This document shows, piece after piece, positions 27,782 through 36,767 of a DNA stretch of 64,000 nt (its first letter is position 1; each line of letters opens with the position of its first letter). The notes beneath the pieces were generated by a model. That model saw nothing but the letters and a program-made list of their open reading frames with translations. It ran no database searches and had not been told where the DNA came from. The translations under genes and the position numbers were made by a program. Origin of the DNA: Lysobacterales bacterium (GTDB taxonomy: Bacteria; Pseudomonadota; Gammaproteobacteria; Xanthomonadales; SZUA-38); NCBI GenBank assembly GCA_028285525.1, contig JANQOZ010000093.1, forward strand, positions 1 to 64,000. The letters run 5' to 3'.

Positions 27782-28624
27782 GTGGCCAACAATTCTCCAA
27801 GAAACCCTGGTCGGCGCCGGGCACTCGCCCTAGGCGGTGTGGCGCTGGCCGGTGCCGGCCTGCCGGCGATTCACGCGGCCGAGAAGGCTCGGACCTTTGT
27901 GCTGGTGCCGGGCACCTGGCACGGCGGCTGGGTTTGGCAGCCCGTGGCGCGTGAGCTGCGGCGGCGCGGGCACCGGGCGTACGCCGTGACCTGCACCGGC
28001 GTGGGTGAGCGCAGCCACCTCATGAGCCCTGAAATCGGTTTGGAGACCCACATTCAGGACGTGGCCAACGTGCTGCGCTTCGAGGAGCTCGAAGACGTTG
28101 TCCTGGTCGGCCACTCGTTTGCCGGCATTACCGTGACCGGCGTCGCGGACGCGATGAGCGATCGCGTTTCCCGGATCATCTTTTATGACGCCTTTGTGCC
28201 GACCCGGGAACGTCCGGCCTGGGTGATGCCGGACGAGGAGGGCAACTGGCCCGAGTGGTGGGTTGACCGGCAGTCTCGTTTTGTCGACGGCTACCAGATG
28301 GCTTTTAACAAGGAGTACCCGATCGAGATGCTCCTGGACCCTGAGACGCATCCCGAGCTTGCCCGGAGCGTGGCGTCGCGGTTGACCAACCACCCGTCGC
28401 GACAGTGGTCAGAGCCGGTGTCGTTTAAGAACGGCGGCTGGGAGCCTTTCCCCTGCGCCTACATCCACTGTGTCGGTCAGAAGTATCGTCAGTCCAGCGC
28501 CGCGATGTGGCAGCCGGCGCGCGACCGCCAGTGGCCGTTTGTTGAGCTAGACGGGCCGCGCCTGGCGATGCTCACCCAGCCGTCCGAGGTCGCCGACGTA
28601 CTGCAAAACCTGGCGGCCGGCTGA
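27782..28624 (+). CDS. Alpha/beta hydrolase, Tat-exported, with altered catalytic His position
   Basis: 280 residues, GTG start. The N-terminus has a twin-arginine-type signal (GRRRALALGGVALAG... ending IHAAEK). The fold is the esterase/pyrethroid-hydrolase group: oxyanion motif VPGTWHGGWVW and nucleophile elbow VLVGHSFAGI (Ser about residue 111). Relatives normally have the catalytic His as GHDAM near the C-terminus; here the matching place reads LDGPRLAML, with Pro/Arg where His-Asp is expected. Unless another His serves (YIHC upstream), the enzyme may be inactive or a binding protein. See findings. It sits fourth in the operon. Confidence 0.8.
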   Translation: MANNSPRNPGRRRALALGGVALAGAGLPAIHAAEKARTFVLVPGTWHGGWVWQPVARELRRRGHRAYAVTCTGVGERSHLMSPEIGLETHIQDVANVLRFEELEDVVLVGHSFAGITVTGVADAMSDRVSRIIFYDAFVPTRERPAWVMPDEEGNWPEWWVDRQSRFVDGYQMAFNKEYPIEMLLDPETHPELARSVASRLTNHPSRQWSEPVSFKNGGWEPFPCAYIHCVGQKYRQSSAAMWQPARDRQWPFVELDGPRLAMLTQPSEVADVLQNLAAG

Positions 28625-28653
28625 TCAGTTCGCTTGAGCCGCCCGGCAGGTCA

Positions 28654-29598
28654 ATGAACGATTTTGAATCCAATCGGTTCGCCTGTATCGGCGGCGGCAA
28701 CGTTGGGCGGGCCTGGGCGATTGTCTTTGCCCGCGCAGGTTACGCAGTCACACTCTATGACGCTGACCTCGCTGCGCTCGAGACCCAAACGCTTCCTGCG
28801 ATTCGGCGCAGCCTCGACGACCTTGCTGAGGCCGGACTTCTGGCTGACGCCGATCGGGTCTTCGAGTCGATCAGGATCGAATCCTCTTTGGCTGACGCGG
28901 TTGCCGACGCCAGCTACGTCCAGGAAAGCATCTCGGAAAACCTTGAGGCCAAGCGAACCCTGTTTCGGGAGCTCGGCGAGCTGACGCCGAAAGACGCGAT
29001 CCTGGCCAGCTCGACCTCGGCGATCCCGGGCTCGCGCTTCATGGAAACAGTCGACGAACCGGGCCGTTGCCTGATTGTTCACCCTGTCAACCCGCCTTAC
29101 CTGATCCCGCTGGTCGAGCTGTGCCCCACGCCATGGACCGATCCAGCGGTGCTCGATCGTTGCCGCGACCTGATGGTGACCTTGGGCCAGCGGCCCATTA
29201 CGGTGCAGGGCGAGATTCCCGGCTTCATCCTGAACCGCCTGCAGTTCACGCTTCTGACCGAAGCCTTGCACCTGGTCGGGGAGGGGTACTGCACCCCCGA
29301 AGACCTTGACCATGTGCTGACCGACGGCCTGGCGATGCGCTGGGCGTTTCTGGGGCCGTTCGGAGTAGGGCACCTCAACGCCACGCAGGGCTTTCAGGGC
29401 TATATGGAAAACCTGGGGCCGATGATGCGCGAGCTGGCGTTTGACGCCCGCATGGACTATCCGTGGGACGAGGCGCTGGTTGCCAGGATCCACGAAACGC
29501 TCAGCAAAACCTGTCCGGTCGAAGAGGTTCCGGAGCGCCAGGCGTGGCGGGATCGTCGGATCATGGCAACGCTCAAGCGCCGACAGTCTGACGGCTGA
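28654..29598 (+). CDS. 3-hydroxyacyl-CoA dehydrogenase-type oxidoreductase (lambda-crystallin / L-gulonate dehydrogenase-like)
   Basis: 314 residues. The NAD motif CIGGGNVGRAWA (GxGxxG at residues 13-18) opens the protein; LASSTSAIPGSRF and HPVNPPYLIPLVEL follow, and the C-terminal helical half has IPGFILNRLQF. This is the short, single-domain HADH-like family that includes L-gulonate 3-dehydrogenase, carnitine dehydrogenase and lambda-crystallin. It likely oxidises a beta-hydroxy acid. Its place at the end of the aldehyde dehydrogenase run suggests a step in the same degradation. An antisense frame of 345 residues covers it but has no family features. Confidence 0.9.
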   Translation: MNDFESNRFACIGGGNVGRAWAIVFARAGYAVTLYDADLAALETQTLPAIRRSLDDLAEAGLLADADRVFESIRIESSLADAVADASYVQESISENLEAKRTLFRELGELTPKDAILASSTSAIPGSRFMETVDEPGRCLIVHPVNPPYLIPLVELCPTPWTDPAVLDRCRDLMVTLGQRPITVQGEIPGFILNRLQFTLLTEALHLVGEGYCTPEDLDHVLTDGLAMRWAFLGPFGVGHLNATQGFQGYMENLGPMMRELAFDARMDYPWDEALVARIHETLSKTCPVEEVPERQAWRDRRIMATLKRRQSDG

Positions 29599-29649
29599 CC
29601 ATTCTCCCGGGCCTGCGCCGGCCACCAGGAGCTTAAGTGAAATGGGCTC

Positions 29650-29681
29650 GGGCAGCCCTCCCAGTTGGGGGAGGGCTACCC
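29650..29681 (-). terminator. Hairpin between convergent dehydrogenase and TonB receptor genes
   Basis: Arms 29650-29662 and 29669-29681 form a 13-bp stem that is fully paired, counting one G-U, on the minus strand (one mismatch on the plus strand), with a six-base loop. No long U-tract follows either way, so a weak terminator or RNA-stabilising hairpin is as likely. Confidence 0.45.
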
Positions 29682-29698
29682 GATTCACCGTCTGCTGA

Positions 29699-32080
29699 TC
29701 AGAAGCGATAGGTGGCGGTCACGCCAACCTGCCGGCGGTTGGCCAACGCCGCTTCCGACGAGGCAAGCTGGAAGAAGAACGGATCGGTGGCGCTGTCGCT
29801 CTGATAGCGCGACCACTCGAGGGTGTCGTCGTCAAACAGGTTGTCGACAAACGCGGTGACGTCCCAGTTATCGGCGCGCAGCCCGATGCGCAGGTTAGCG
29901 CGGGTCTGGGAGGGTACGTAGGCGAGGTTCAGGATGCTGTTCCAGCGCCGGCCGATGTAGGTGGTATCCAGGCGCGCGAACCAGCTGTCAGCGCCGAGCG
30001 TGCCCTGCAGTTCGCCCAGCGGCGCCTCGTATTCGGCCCAGGCCGCGCCGTTGGCTCGCGGCGCCAGAGCAAACTCAGCGCCCGGCGAGTCGTTCCGCCC
30101 GAAAAACCGCAGCGGCAGGACCTCGTTCAACGCCTTCGTGATCTCACCGTCCGCGTAGGCAAAGTTGGCGCCAACCGACCAGAAGTCGTTGACCTGCCAG
30201 GCGCCGTCGAGTTCGACCCCCAGCGTCTCGCTGTCGCCTGCCGCGAATGGCACCACGTTAAAGGTCTCGCCGGCCGGCGCGGAACCTGGATCGATTACGC
30301 CGTTACCGTTCAAATCGATCTGGATGGTGCGCAGCCCCTGGCGTCCAACCCACTCAAGGTAGTACAGCGATGCGTTGACGTAGTAGCTGCCGTCCGGTGA
30401 CCGATACTTGAGTCCAATCTCAAAGTTCTCCACCTCGGCTTCCGGGGCGAACGCGCGGATGCCGTTCTGTTCGGCGATGGCCTGCTCCTCGGGCGTGAGC
30501 TCGAAGAACGTCGCATAGCCCTGGGTGGGCTGATTGCCCTTTGCGTAATTCGCGTACAGGTTAGTGTTGTCGCTGAGCGCATAACGGACAAGCAGGCGGG
30601 GCAGTGTGGCGGTGGTCTCCACGGTAAACGCCGACGGTGAACCGGCGCCGCTCGTGTTGGAATCCTCCTGGCGACGCGCCTCTAGACTGACGTCGAGGTT
30701 GTCGGTGAACTGGTAGCCGACGCTGGCGAACACGGAGTCGGTTTCCGAAGCGCTGCGAATCGGATTCAGCGAGGCGGGGTTGGGGCCGCCGGCGCCCGGT
30801 CCAAAGAGGCCGCCGAGGATGAACCCGCCGATGACGTCGAACTCATTTTCCAGGCGCGCAACGCCGACCATCCAGGACAGCTTCTGATCGGCGGGCGAGG
30901 TCAGGCGGAACTCGTACGTATCCTGCGCCTGCGTGTTGTCGTAGAAAAACTGGTAGCGGTCTTCGGGCGCCAGCTCAAAATCGCGCAGCTGCTGCAGGAC
31001 CTGGTCCTGCGTGCTGAGGATGGCCGAGAACGTATAGCCCTCGCCGAAGGTCCAATCGGCCGTGAGGGCCGTCAGCTCATGATCGAGCGTGGTCTTGTGT
31101 TCGTTGAATGGCAGCAGACCCGAGTTCACCGTGGCGGCCGGCGTGTTGGTGTTGATACCAACCGGGCCGTTGGGTGCATTCAGCGGGCCGCAGAACTGGC
31201 GGCGCGACTGCTCGAGCGTAAATTCTGGCGGCAGGCCGAACAGGGGGCGGGGCTGAAAGCCGGGGAAGGGGCCACAGTTGTGTTCGTCAGCGCGCGCGAT
31301 CAGCGTGGTGGCGGCGGGCCCGTACTCGTCGCTGCGGTCCATGTGCCGGAGGCGGACGGAAATGTCTTCGGTCGGCGTCCAGCTTAGGTTTCCGGAGATG
31401 AAACGCTCGTCGGTTTCCCCCAGTCGGCCGCCGAGCGCATTGCGATAAAAGCCGTCGAACTGGCGGTCGTCAATCAGCAGCCGACCGGCCAGCTTGCCAG
31501 GCACCAGGGGGCCTTCGATGGACGCGGACAGCGTCTGGTCACCCCTTTCCGCCAAGCGGGCTGAGACCTTGCCTTTGACCTCGTCACCGGGTGTGGTGGT
31601 GATCAGGCTGATGGCGCCGCCAAACGTGGCTTTGCCAAACAGGGCTGACTGTGGCCCCTTGATGACCTCAACGCGCGCCAGGTCTTCGGTGCCGATATTG
31701 GCCGGCGAACCGATGTAGGGCACGTTGTCGATAAACACGGTCACCAGGTCGCGGCGGTTGTCGCCGACCGCTGAGATCTGGGTCATGCCGCGAATGGAGA
31801 TGTCGCCTGCGGCCCTTGAGGAACCCGCGTTGAACGTCACCCCGGGCGTGAACTTGGCGACGTCCGTAATCTGGAGTAAGCCTCGCTCTTCGAGCTGTTC
31901 GGCGGTGAAAGCCTGAATGGTCAGCGGTGCGTCCTGCAGCGACTCATCGCGGCGGCGAGCCGTCACGACCACTTCCTCCAGGTCGCTGGAGTTGGATTCA
32001 TCCTGCGCTAGCACCGGCGTTGTGGGCGCCAGAGCAAGGCTGCTGGCAATGGCAAAGAACAGTACGTTAGATGGTCTCAA
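29699..32080 (-). CDS. TonB-dependent outer membrane receptor
   Basis: 793 residues. A signal peptide (ending PVLAQDES) is followed by a TonB box-like EEVVVTA, the plug domain (ADRGLLQITDVAKFTPGV-type segments, IRGMTQ, GPQSALFGKATFGGAI) and a long beta-barrel ending in a C-terminal Phe (VTATYRF), as required for BAM. Substrates of such CirA/FecA-type receptors include siderophores, carbohydrates and plant compounds; the plug wording resembles the substrate-uptake group of Caulobacter and Xanthomonas. The start is TTG, preceded by a stop codon and by GGGGAG at good spacing, so no other start is available. It lies opposite the catabolic operon and shares a divergent region with the beta-propeller gene. 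Confidence 0.92.
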   Translation of the reverse strand: MRPSNVLFFAIASSLALAPTTPVLAQDESNSSDLEEVVVTARRRDESLQDAPLTIQAFTAEQLEERGLLQITDVAKFTPGVTFNAGSSRAAGDISIRGMTQISAVGDNRRDLVTVFIDNVPYIGSPANIGTEDLARVEVIKGPQSALFGKATFGGAISLITTTPGDEVKGKVSARLAERGDQTLSASIEGPLVPGKLAGRLLIDDRQFDGFYRNALGGRLGETDERFISGNLSWTPTEDISVRLRHMDRSDEYGPAATTLIARADEHNCGPFPGFQPRPLFGLPPEFTLEQSRRQFCGPLNAPNGPVGINTNTPAATVNSGLLPFNEHKTTLDHELTALTADWTFGEGYTFSAILSTQDQVLQQLRDFELAPEDRYQFFYDNTQAQDTYEFRLTSPADQKLSWMVGVARLENEFDVIGGFILGGLFGPGAGGPNPASLNPIRSASETDSVFASVGYQFTDNLDVSLEARRQEDSNTSGAGSPSAFTVETTATLPRLLVRYALSDNTNLYANYAKGNQPTQGYATFFELTPEEQAIAEQNGIRAFAPEAEVENFEIGLKYRSPDGSYYVNASLYYLEWVGRQGLRTIQIDLNGNGVIDPGSAPAGETFNVVPFAAGDSETLGVELDGAWQVNDFWSVGANFAYADGEITKALNEVLPLRFFGRNDSPGAEFALAPRANGAAWAEYEAPLGELQGTLGADSWFARLDTTYIGRRWNSILNLAYVPSQTRANLRIGLRADNWDVTAFVDNLFDDDTLEWSRYQSDSATDPFFFQLASSEAALANRRQVGVTATYRF

Positions 32081-32217
32081 GACTCAGGCTCCCCTATGGT
32101 TTTGCGCTTAGACGCCTTTCGACCATACCGTCGGCGTTGTAGTGACTGCCAATGCTGAAAGAGCATGCCTCGCTAGCGGGCGTGCATAATGAAGACTTTG
32201 ATTCGAAGGCCGCTCTT

Positions 32218-33087
32218 ATGAGGCGTTTTTCCGTGGTGTTTTTTTTGCCGGTATTGATGCTGATGTTTGCCGGCGGATTACAAAGAGAAGCGAATGCTGC
32301 GGACCGCAACAACTCGCCGTTCAATCTAAAGCCCCCCGGGCTTGTACCCGAACGGTTCGCTCCGGGGATCGTCGCTACCGATCACCTGGAAGTGATGGGC
32401 GTGATGTCGCCAGACATGAAGGCGTTTTACTTCGTGAGGCAGATCGTGGGTGAGCCATCAAAGAATCTGCTGGTCCGCTACGACAATGGCGCCTGGCAGG
32501 AGGCGATCGAGGAAAACCATTCCGGCGCAGTCTCTTTTTCCATTGATGGCCAGACAATGCATCTTGGTAACCGCTTCAGAGAGAAAACGTCAGCCGGATG
32601 GTCGGCGGAGAAAAGTTTGGGTGCGCCTTTTGACGGCTTTCCGATGATGCGCCTGACGTCCTCAGCGGCTCACACCTATGTGTTTGACGTCAGAGACGAA
32701 ATCGGCACGCTTCGATATTCGCGCCTGGTGGACGGTGTGCGGCAGCAGCCGATCGCATTCGGTACGCAGATCAACACCGGAAGGTATACGGCACACCCGT
32801 TTATCGCACCGGACGAAAGTTACCTGATCTGGGACAGCGAACGACCGGAGGGCTACGGCGGCTCGGATTTATATGTGAGCTTCCGTGAGCCGGACGGGTC
32901 GTGGAGTGATGCCGTGAATCTGGGTCCAGACATTAACTCAGAAAAGGAAGACGCCGCCGGAAGCGTGTCATCGGACGGCCGGTTCTTGTTTTTCCACCGA
33001 GTCGACCTGGACCAGGAAAACCCCGAGAACAGCACTGCCAATATCTATTGGGTGGACGCGAGAGTGATCCATGCGCTCAGGCCATGA
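32218..33087 (+). CDS. Exported PD40/WD40-like beta-propeller protein
   Basis: 289 residues: signal peptide (MRRFSVVFFLPVLMLMFAGG... ANAADR) then repeated propeller blades with the TolB/PD40 style (IAPDESYLIWDSERPEGYGGSDLYVSFREPDGSW and SVSSDGRFLFFHRVD). These proteins bind other proteins or sugars in the periplasm; no enzyme site is visible. The ATG at 32218 is used because the signal begins there; the frame is open to 32152. The divergent TonB receptor starts 137 bases away. The sentence-like GxSDLY repeats are shared with sugar-polymer and tricorn-type propellers. Confidence 0.8.
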   Translation: MRRFSVVFFLPVLMLMFAGGLQREANAADRNNSPFNLKPPGLVPERFAPGIVATDHLEVMGVMSPDMKAFYFVRQIVGEPSKNLLVRYDNGAWQEAIEENHSGAVSFSIDGQTMHLGNRFREKTSAGWSAEKSLGAPFDGFPMMRLTSSAAHTYVFDVRDEIGTLRYSRLVDGVRQQPIAFGTQINTGRYTAHPFIAPDESYLIWDSERPEGYGGSDLYVSFREPDGSWSDAVNLGPDINSEKEDAAGSVSSDGRFLFFHRVDLDQENPENSTANIYWVDARVIHALRP

Positions 33088-33141
33088 TGCGGCTGAATGG
33101 CGGTTGGCCTCCCTCGCCGTCAGCTCCAACCATTTGTGCGT

Positions 33142-33155
33142 ATAATATATATTAT
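33142..33155. repeat. AT-rich palindrome in intergenic region
   Basis: ATAATATATATTAT is a perfect 14-bp palindrome in an otherwise GC-rich region between the propeller gene and the serine hydrolase gene. It contains TATAAT-like sequence and could be a promoter -10 for a transcript reading right, or a binding site. No gene is visible on either strand in this 128-bp gap. Confidence 0.35.
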
Positions 33156-33215
33156 GTTAAATAAGCTATCTGGGCCAAAGTGATCCTCAGAGCGATCAAT
33201 AGTGTCCAGCTGACC

Positions 33216-34613
33216 TCAAAGTGGCTTTATCCCTTGCTGAATCTTTTCGATCATCGCGCTGGCGTTTGCATTGTCGGGGTCCAGTTCGAGCACTTTCCGA
33301 TATTGCGCCAGCGCAGCCGCTTGATCTCCTGACGCCAGCAGTGCTTCGCCAAGACTGTCGAAAACGTTGGGCGAATCTGGATAGAGCCCGGCATTAAAAG
33401 CAAAGACGTCGATAGCGTCGCTGACCTGGTCCCGACTCAGGAACGAGTAGCCAATAACGTTGAGCAGCGCTTCACCGTCAGACAGGTCGTAGCGGTCGAC
33501 CTGGCCTGCAGCAGCTTGATAAGCGGCTAGCACCTCGGCCCCTGTAGAGGTTTCATAATCGGCCAGTGCCACCATCAGCGGCGTTTTGGGCGCACTGCCC
33601 GAGATGATTTCATCGATCAGCATCCGCGCCAGCGTGATGGTCAGTTCCCGGTTTTGCGTATCGTCTGTACACACCATCACGCCAACCCTTTGGTCGGGCG
33701 CGTAGCGAATGTTCGCGCGAGCACCGCCCCCGCGATGACCGAGCGTCAGCACGCCGTTGCTGCGCTCCGTGATGTTTCCGAGGCTGTAGTTGTCGAACAC
33801 ATACTCATCGGCGAGCAGCAGATCTCGCCAGTACGCAGGCTCGGTAACAACGCCGGTGTTGATCGCCACGAAGAGTCGCGCCATGTCGGTGGCGGTAGTC
33901 TGATAACCGCCAGCACTTTGGATCAGCGCCGGCTGCGTTGCATCTTTTGTTGCGGGGTGAGCGGTATGAGTCATCCCGGAAGGCGCCGTGATGTAGCGGT
34001 CGACGAGGGCATCGAAGCCCTCCCCCAGCCGCTGCTCCAGGATCCATTCAGCCACCGCGTAGCCGGACTGACGGTAACGCGAATGCTCCCCGGGCTGGTA
34101 GTCGAGGGGTTTATCTCTGACCAGACGATAGAGGTCTTCATTGCCGGCCCTTGGGTCCGAAACGAGATCTTCGAATTCCGGCTTGTTGACGACCATGGTA
34201 ATGCCGGAGGTGTGATTCAACAGGCGAAAAAAGGGAATCTCCTGCCAGGCATTGGGTGCGTCCTCCAGCAGGCCCCCAAGCGGGGCGTTGAGGTCGATGC
34301 GCTCTGCCCTGGCGAGCTCCGCGTAGGTGAGCGAGGCAAGAACCTTGGTAGCGGAATAGAGGCCGCAGGTTGAGCTGGCGTTGAAGGGCTCGCCGTCCAC
34401 CGTCTTCCCGAAGCCCTCAGCAACCAGGATTTTGTCGCCAGACACGGCAGCGACGGCGAGGCCATCTACCTGAAACGCCTCCGTCAGGCTCGGAATCTGT
34501 TTGACGGTTGCCAGCTCCGGCGAAGTGGCGCAGGCGCCAAGCAGAATGGCGGGAGCCAGCCAAAACACGCGGATGGCATCAGCGAACGAACGCGTCCGCA
34601 TAGAAACGGTCAT
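33216..34613 (-). CDS. Lipoprotein serine hydrolase (beta-lactamase/PBP-like) with C-terminal TPR
   Basis: 465 residues. A lipobox at LLGAC (Cys28) suggests an outer-membrane or inner-membrane lipoprotein. The class C beta-lactamase-type fold is shown by SATK (Ser87, Lys90), YRQSGYAV (Tyr motif) and LGHRGGG (usual HSGG or GHTGG). The C-terminal ~80 residues contain a TPR-like pair (DSLGEALLASGDQAAALAQYRKVLELDPDNANA). Such proteins are peptidases or esterases of unknown substrate. The ATG at 34613 forms an ATGA overlap with the stop of the small upstream gene; a start at 34601 is also possible. Confidence 0.87.
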   Translation of the reverse strand: MTVSMRTRSFADAIRVFWLAPAILLGACATSPELATVKQIPSLTEAFQVDGLAVAAVSGDKILVAEGFGKTVDGEPFNASSTCGLYSATKVLASLTYAELARAERIDLNAPLGGLLEDAPNAWQEIPFFRLLNHTSGITMVVNKPEFEDLVSDPRAGNEDLYRLVRDKPLDYQPGEHSRYRQSGYAVAEWILEQRLGEGFDALVDRYITAPSGMTHTAHPATKDATQPALIQSAGGYQTTATDMARLFVAINTGVVTEPAYWRDLLLADEYVFDNYSLGNITERSNGVLTLGHRGGGARANIRYAPDQRVGVMVCTDDTQNRELTITLARMLIDEIISGSAPKTPLMVALADYETSTGAEVLAAYQAAAGQVDRYDLSDGEALLNVIGYSFLSRDQVSDAIDVFAFNAGLYPDSPNVFDSLGEALLASGDQAAALAQYRKVLELDPDNANASAMIEKIQQGIKPL

Positions 34614-34789
34614 GACTGCTCGCGGCACTGCTTGAAGTGCTGGATGGCTTTTTCGAATTTGTCTCGGCAGCCGGGGTTACAAAATCCGACGACCTCGCCG
34701 TCGAGCAGGGTCAACGAATCCGCTGAAACCGGATCTCCTGACCAGGGGCAGATTTCGTTCACGCAGTCCTCGAGCTTTAGCCTATCCAT
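34610..34789 (-). CDS. Small YHS-like/metal-binding protein
   Basis: 59 residues starting MDRLKLEDCVNEICPWSG, with an AAGGAG ribosome-binding site at ideal spacing. The body VGFCNPGCRDKFEKAIQHF contains the compact Cys/Phe pattern (CPWSG, FCNPGCRDKF) of YHS-type small proteins that bind metals or serve as maturation helpers. It is too short for an enzyme. Its stop overlaps the next start as ATGA, so it is made with the serine hydrolase. Frame to 34840 exists but lacks a good start. Confidence 0.75.
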   Translation of the reverse strand: MDRLKLEDCVNEICPWSGDPVSADSLTLLDGEVVGFCNPGCRDKFEKAIQHFKQCREQS

Positions 34790-34884
34790 CAGAAACTCCT
34801 TTAATTTTGGTTTGTGGGAGCTAAACCGCACCACCGCCACAAGGATAGCGACGGTGCGCGTCGCCTTTTGTTACCGTCTACTTA

Positions 34885-35640
34885 ATGCCTAAGAACTATT
34901 TTCAGTCTGGCGCCGAACGCTACGCCGCGTATCGGCCCAGCTATCCGTCCGCATTGGCCGAAGCCCTGGCGGGCTGTGCGGCGTATCGAAAGCTGGCGGT
35001 TGACGTTGGCTGCGGCAGCGGCCAGCTGACCCGCCTGCTGGCGCCGCTGTTCGATGAGGTGATCGGCGTTGATCCAAGCGCCTCGCAGCTCGAACAGGCA
35101 AGAAGCCAGGCGGGCGACGTGTCGAATCTCACCTTCCACGAAGGGCCCGCAGAGCACATCGAAGCTCCCGATCGCTCGGTGGACCTGATCGTCGCGGCCC
35201 AGGCTGCGCACTGGTTTGAGCTGCCCGAATTTTACAGGGAGGTCCGGCGCGTTGCCGCGAGCGGAGGCGTGATTGTGCTGGTCACGTATGGCGTTCCTTA
35301 CATCCACCACTGGGTCAACACGATATTCCAGCAGGGCTACTGGCAGCGCGTCTACGAGTTCTGGCCGCCGGAAAGAGCGCACGTGGAGTCCGGCTATGTG
35401 GACCTGGAATTTCCCTTTTCACCGATCGAGCTGCCGTCGTTCGAGCAGCGCAAGGCGCTGACCTGCCGCGAGTTCATCGGCTACATCACCACGTGGTCAG
35501 CCTATAAGAACGCGCTGGCGCGCGGGGCCCAGGAACGCTTTGACGCGTTTTTTGCCCGTCTGGAGCAGGCGTGGCCGACGTCTAACGCCTGCGAGGTCGC
35601 CTGGCCGATTGTCGCCAGAGCGGGTTACGTCCACGCCTGA
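34885..35640 (+). CDS. Class I SAM-dependent methyltransferase
   Basis: 251 residues. SAM binding shows as VDVGCGSGQLTRLL (motif I, from residue 39), then VIGVDPSASQLEQA and LIVAAQAAHWFE. The short form and YAAYRPSYP start match the Methyltransf_11/25 type that act on small molecules (SAM-dependent methyltransferase of the trans-aconitate/UbiE-like group). Substrate unknown. Single gene, divergent from the YHS-like/serine hydrolase pair with 95 bases between. Confidence 0.88.
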   Translation: MPKNYFQSGAERYAAYRPSYPSALAEALAGCAAYRKLAVDVGCGSGQLTRLLAPLFDEVIGVDPSASQLEQARSQAGDVSNLTFHEGPAEHIEAPDRSVDLIVAAQAAHWFELPEFYREVRRVAASGGVIVLVTYGVPYIHHWVNTIFQQGYWQRVYEFWPPERAHVESGYVDLEFPFSPIELPSFEQRKALTCREFIGYITTWSAYKNALARGAQERFDAFFARLEQAWPTSNACEVAWPIVARAGYVHA

Positions 35641-35664
35641 CCGATAGCCCGGCGGCGGAAGGGA

Positions 35665-36651
35665 TCAGACCTCAATAACCACCTTGCCCATAGCCTGCCC
35701 GCTCACCAGTCGTTGGTAAGCCTCTCCGGCCTGCGCGAGGCGAAAGGCGGGTTCATCCAGCAGGGGTTTGAGATCACCGGCGTCAGCGATTTGCGCAAGC
35801 TTCTTAAGGATCGCCCCATGCTCCTCGCGGCCCACGTTATGCAGCATCGGAATCAGCATGAAGACAACATGCAGCGAGAGACCTTTGAAATGCGCTTCGG
35901 TCAGATCGATTTCGACCAGCGACACCGTTGAGACCACGTGGGCATTGAGGCCCGCAGCGGCAAAGGAGTTCAGCATGTTCATGGCGCCGACCGAATCGTA
36001 AACCACGTCAAAACCCGCGCCGCCCGTATGGGTCTGAACATAATCCGCGACCGCTTCGGTCTTGCGGTTGATCGGAGTCGCGCCGTAGCCGGTGACTACT
36101 CCCGCCTGCGCGTCGCTGGACACGGTGCTGTAAACGTCGGCGCCCATATGCCTGGCCAGCTGAACCGCCACGTGCCCGACCCCGCCGGTGCCGCCGTGGA
36201 CCAAAACCTTTTGACCATTGCCGGTGCCTGCTCGGATGAGGCCCTCATAGGCTGTGATGCCAACCAGCGGCAGCGCCGCGGCTTCTCGCATGCTCAAGGC
36301 TGCCGGCTTGTGGGCGAGCAGGCGGACGTCGGCTGCGATGAACTCAGCGAGGGCGCCGGGAAGGTCCGCCAGACCGCCGGCGCAGCCGTAAACCTCATCG
36401 CCAGGCGCGAACTGATCGACGCCGTCGCCGACGGCCTCGACGACACCGGCGAAGTCCATGCCCAGCAGGGCCGGAAGCTTCGGGGAGAGCGGCAGGGCCT
36501 CGCCCGCGGCTCGGATCATTGTGTCGACGGTATTGACGCTGCTCGCCGCAACCCGAACCAGGACCTGGCCGGGTGCCGGCGTAGGCGTCGGCAGTTCGGT
36601 AGATTGAAACTCAGCGTTTTCGCCGTATTCGTTGAGGATCATGGCTTGCAT
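35665..36651 (-). CDS. Zinc-independent medium-chain quinone oxidoreductase (QOR-type)
   Basis: 328 residues of the medium-chain dehydrogenase/reductase family. ALLGMDFAGVVEAVGDGV, GDEVYG and KVLVHGGTGGVGHVAVQLARHMGA (NADPH loop) are clear; there are no zinc-ligand Cys, so the QOR (zeta-crystallin) branch. It reduces quinones or enones with NADPH. A LysR gene in the same orientation 116 bases upstream is the probable regulator. The ATG gives a standard N-terminus (MQAMILNEYG). Confidence 0.9.
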   Translation of the reverse strand: MQAMILNEYGENAEFQSTELPTPTPAPGQVLVRVAASSVNTVDTMIRAAGEALPLSPKLPALLGMDFAGVVEAVGDGVDQFAPGDEVYGCAGGLADLPGALAEFIAADVRLLAHKPAALSMREAAALPLVGITAYEGLIRAGTGNGQKVLVHGGTGGVGHVAVQLARHMGADVYSTVSSDAQAGVVTGYGATPINRKTEAVADYVQTHTGGAGFDVVYDSVGAMNMLNSFAAAGLNAHVVSTVSLVEIDLTEAHFKGLSLHVVFMLIPMLHNVGREEHGAILKKLAQIADAGDLKPLLDEPAFRLAQAGEAYQRLVSGQAMGKVVIEV

Positions 36652-36767
36652 CAGCGGACTCCAAAGCTCAGAAACGATCCGCTGCAGCTTAGGTTTCGCT
36701 GAGATACGAAAACACCGGGCGATGACAGATTCAGTATTCGGAATTCAGGGGAAATGCACCCTGGCTC

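Noticed and set aside
28651-29688. 345-codon minus-strand frame opposite the dehydrogenase gene
   Set aside because: The plus strand has GxGxxG and the HADH motifs; the antisense frame is basic and has none.
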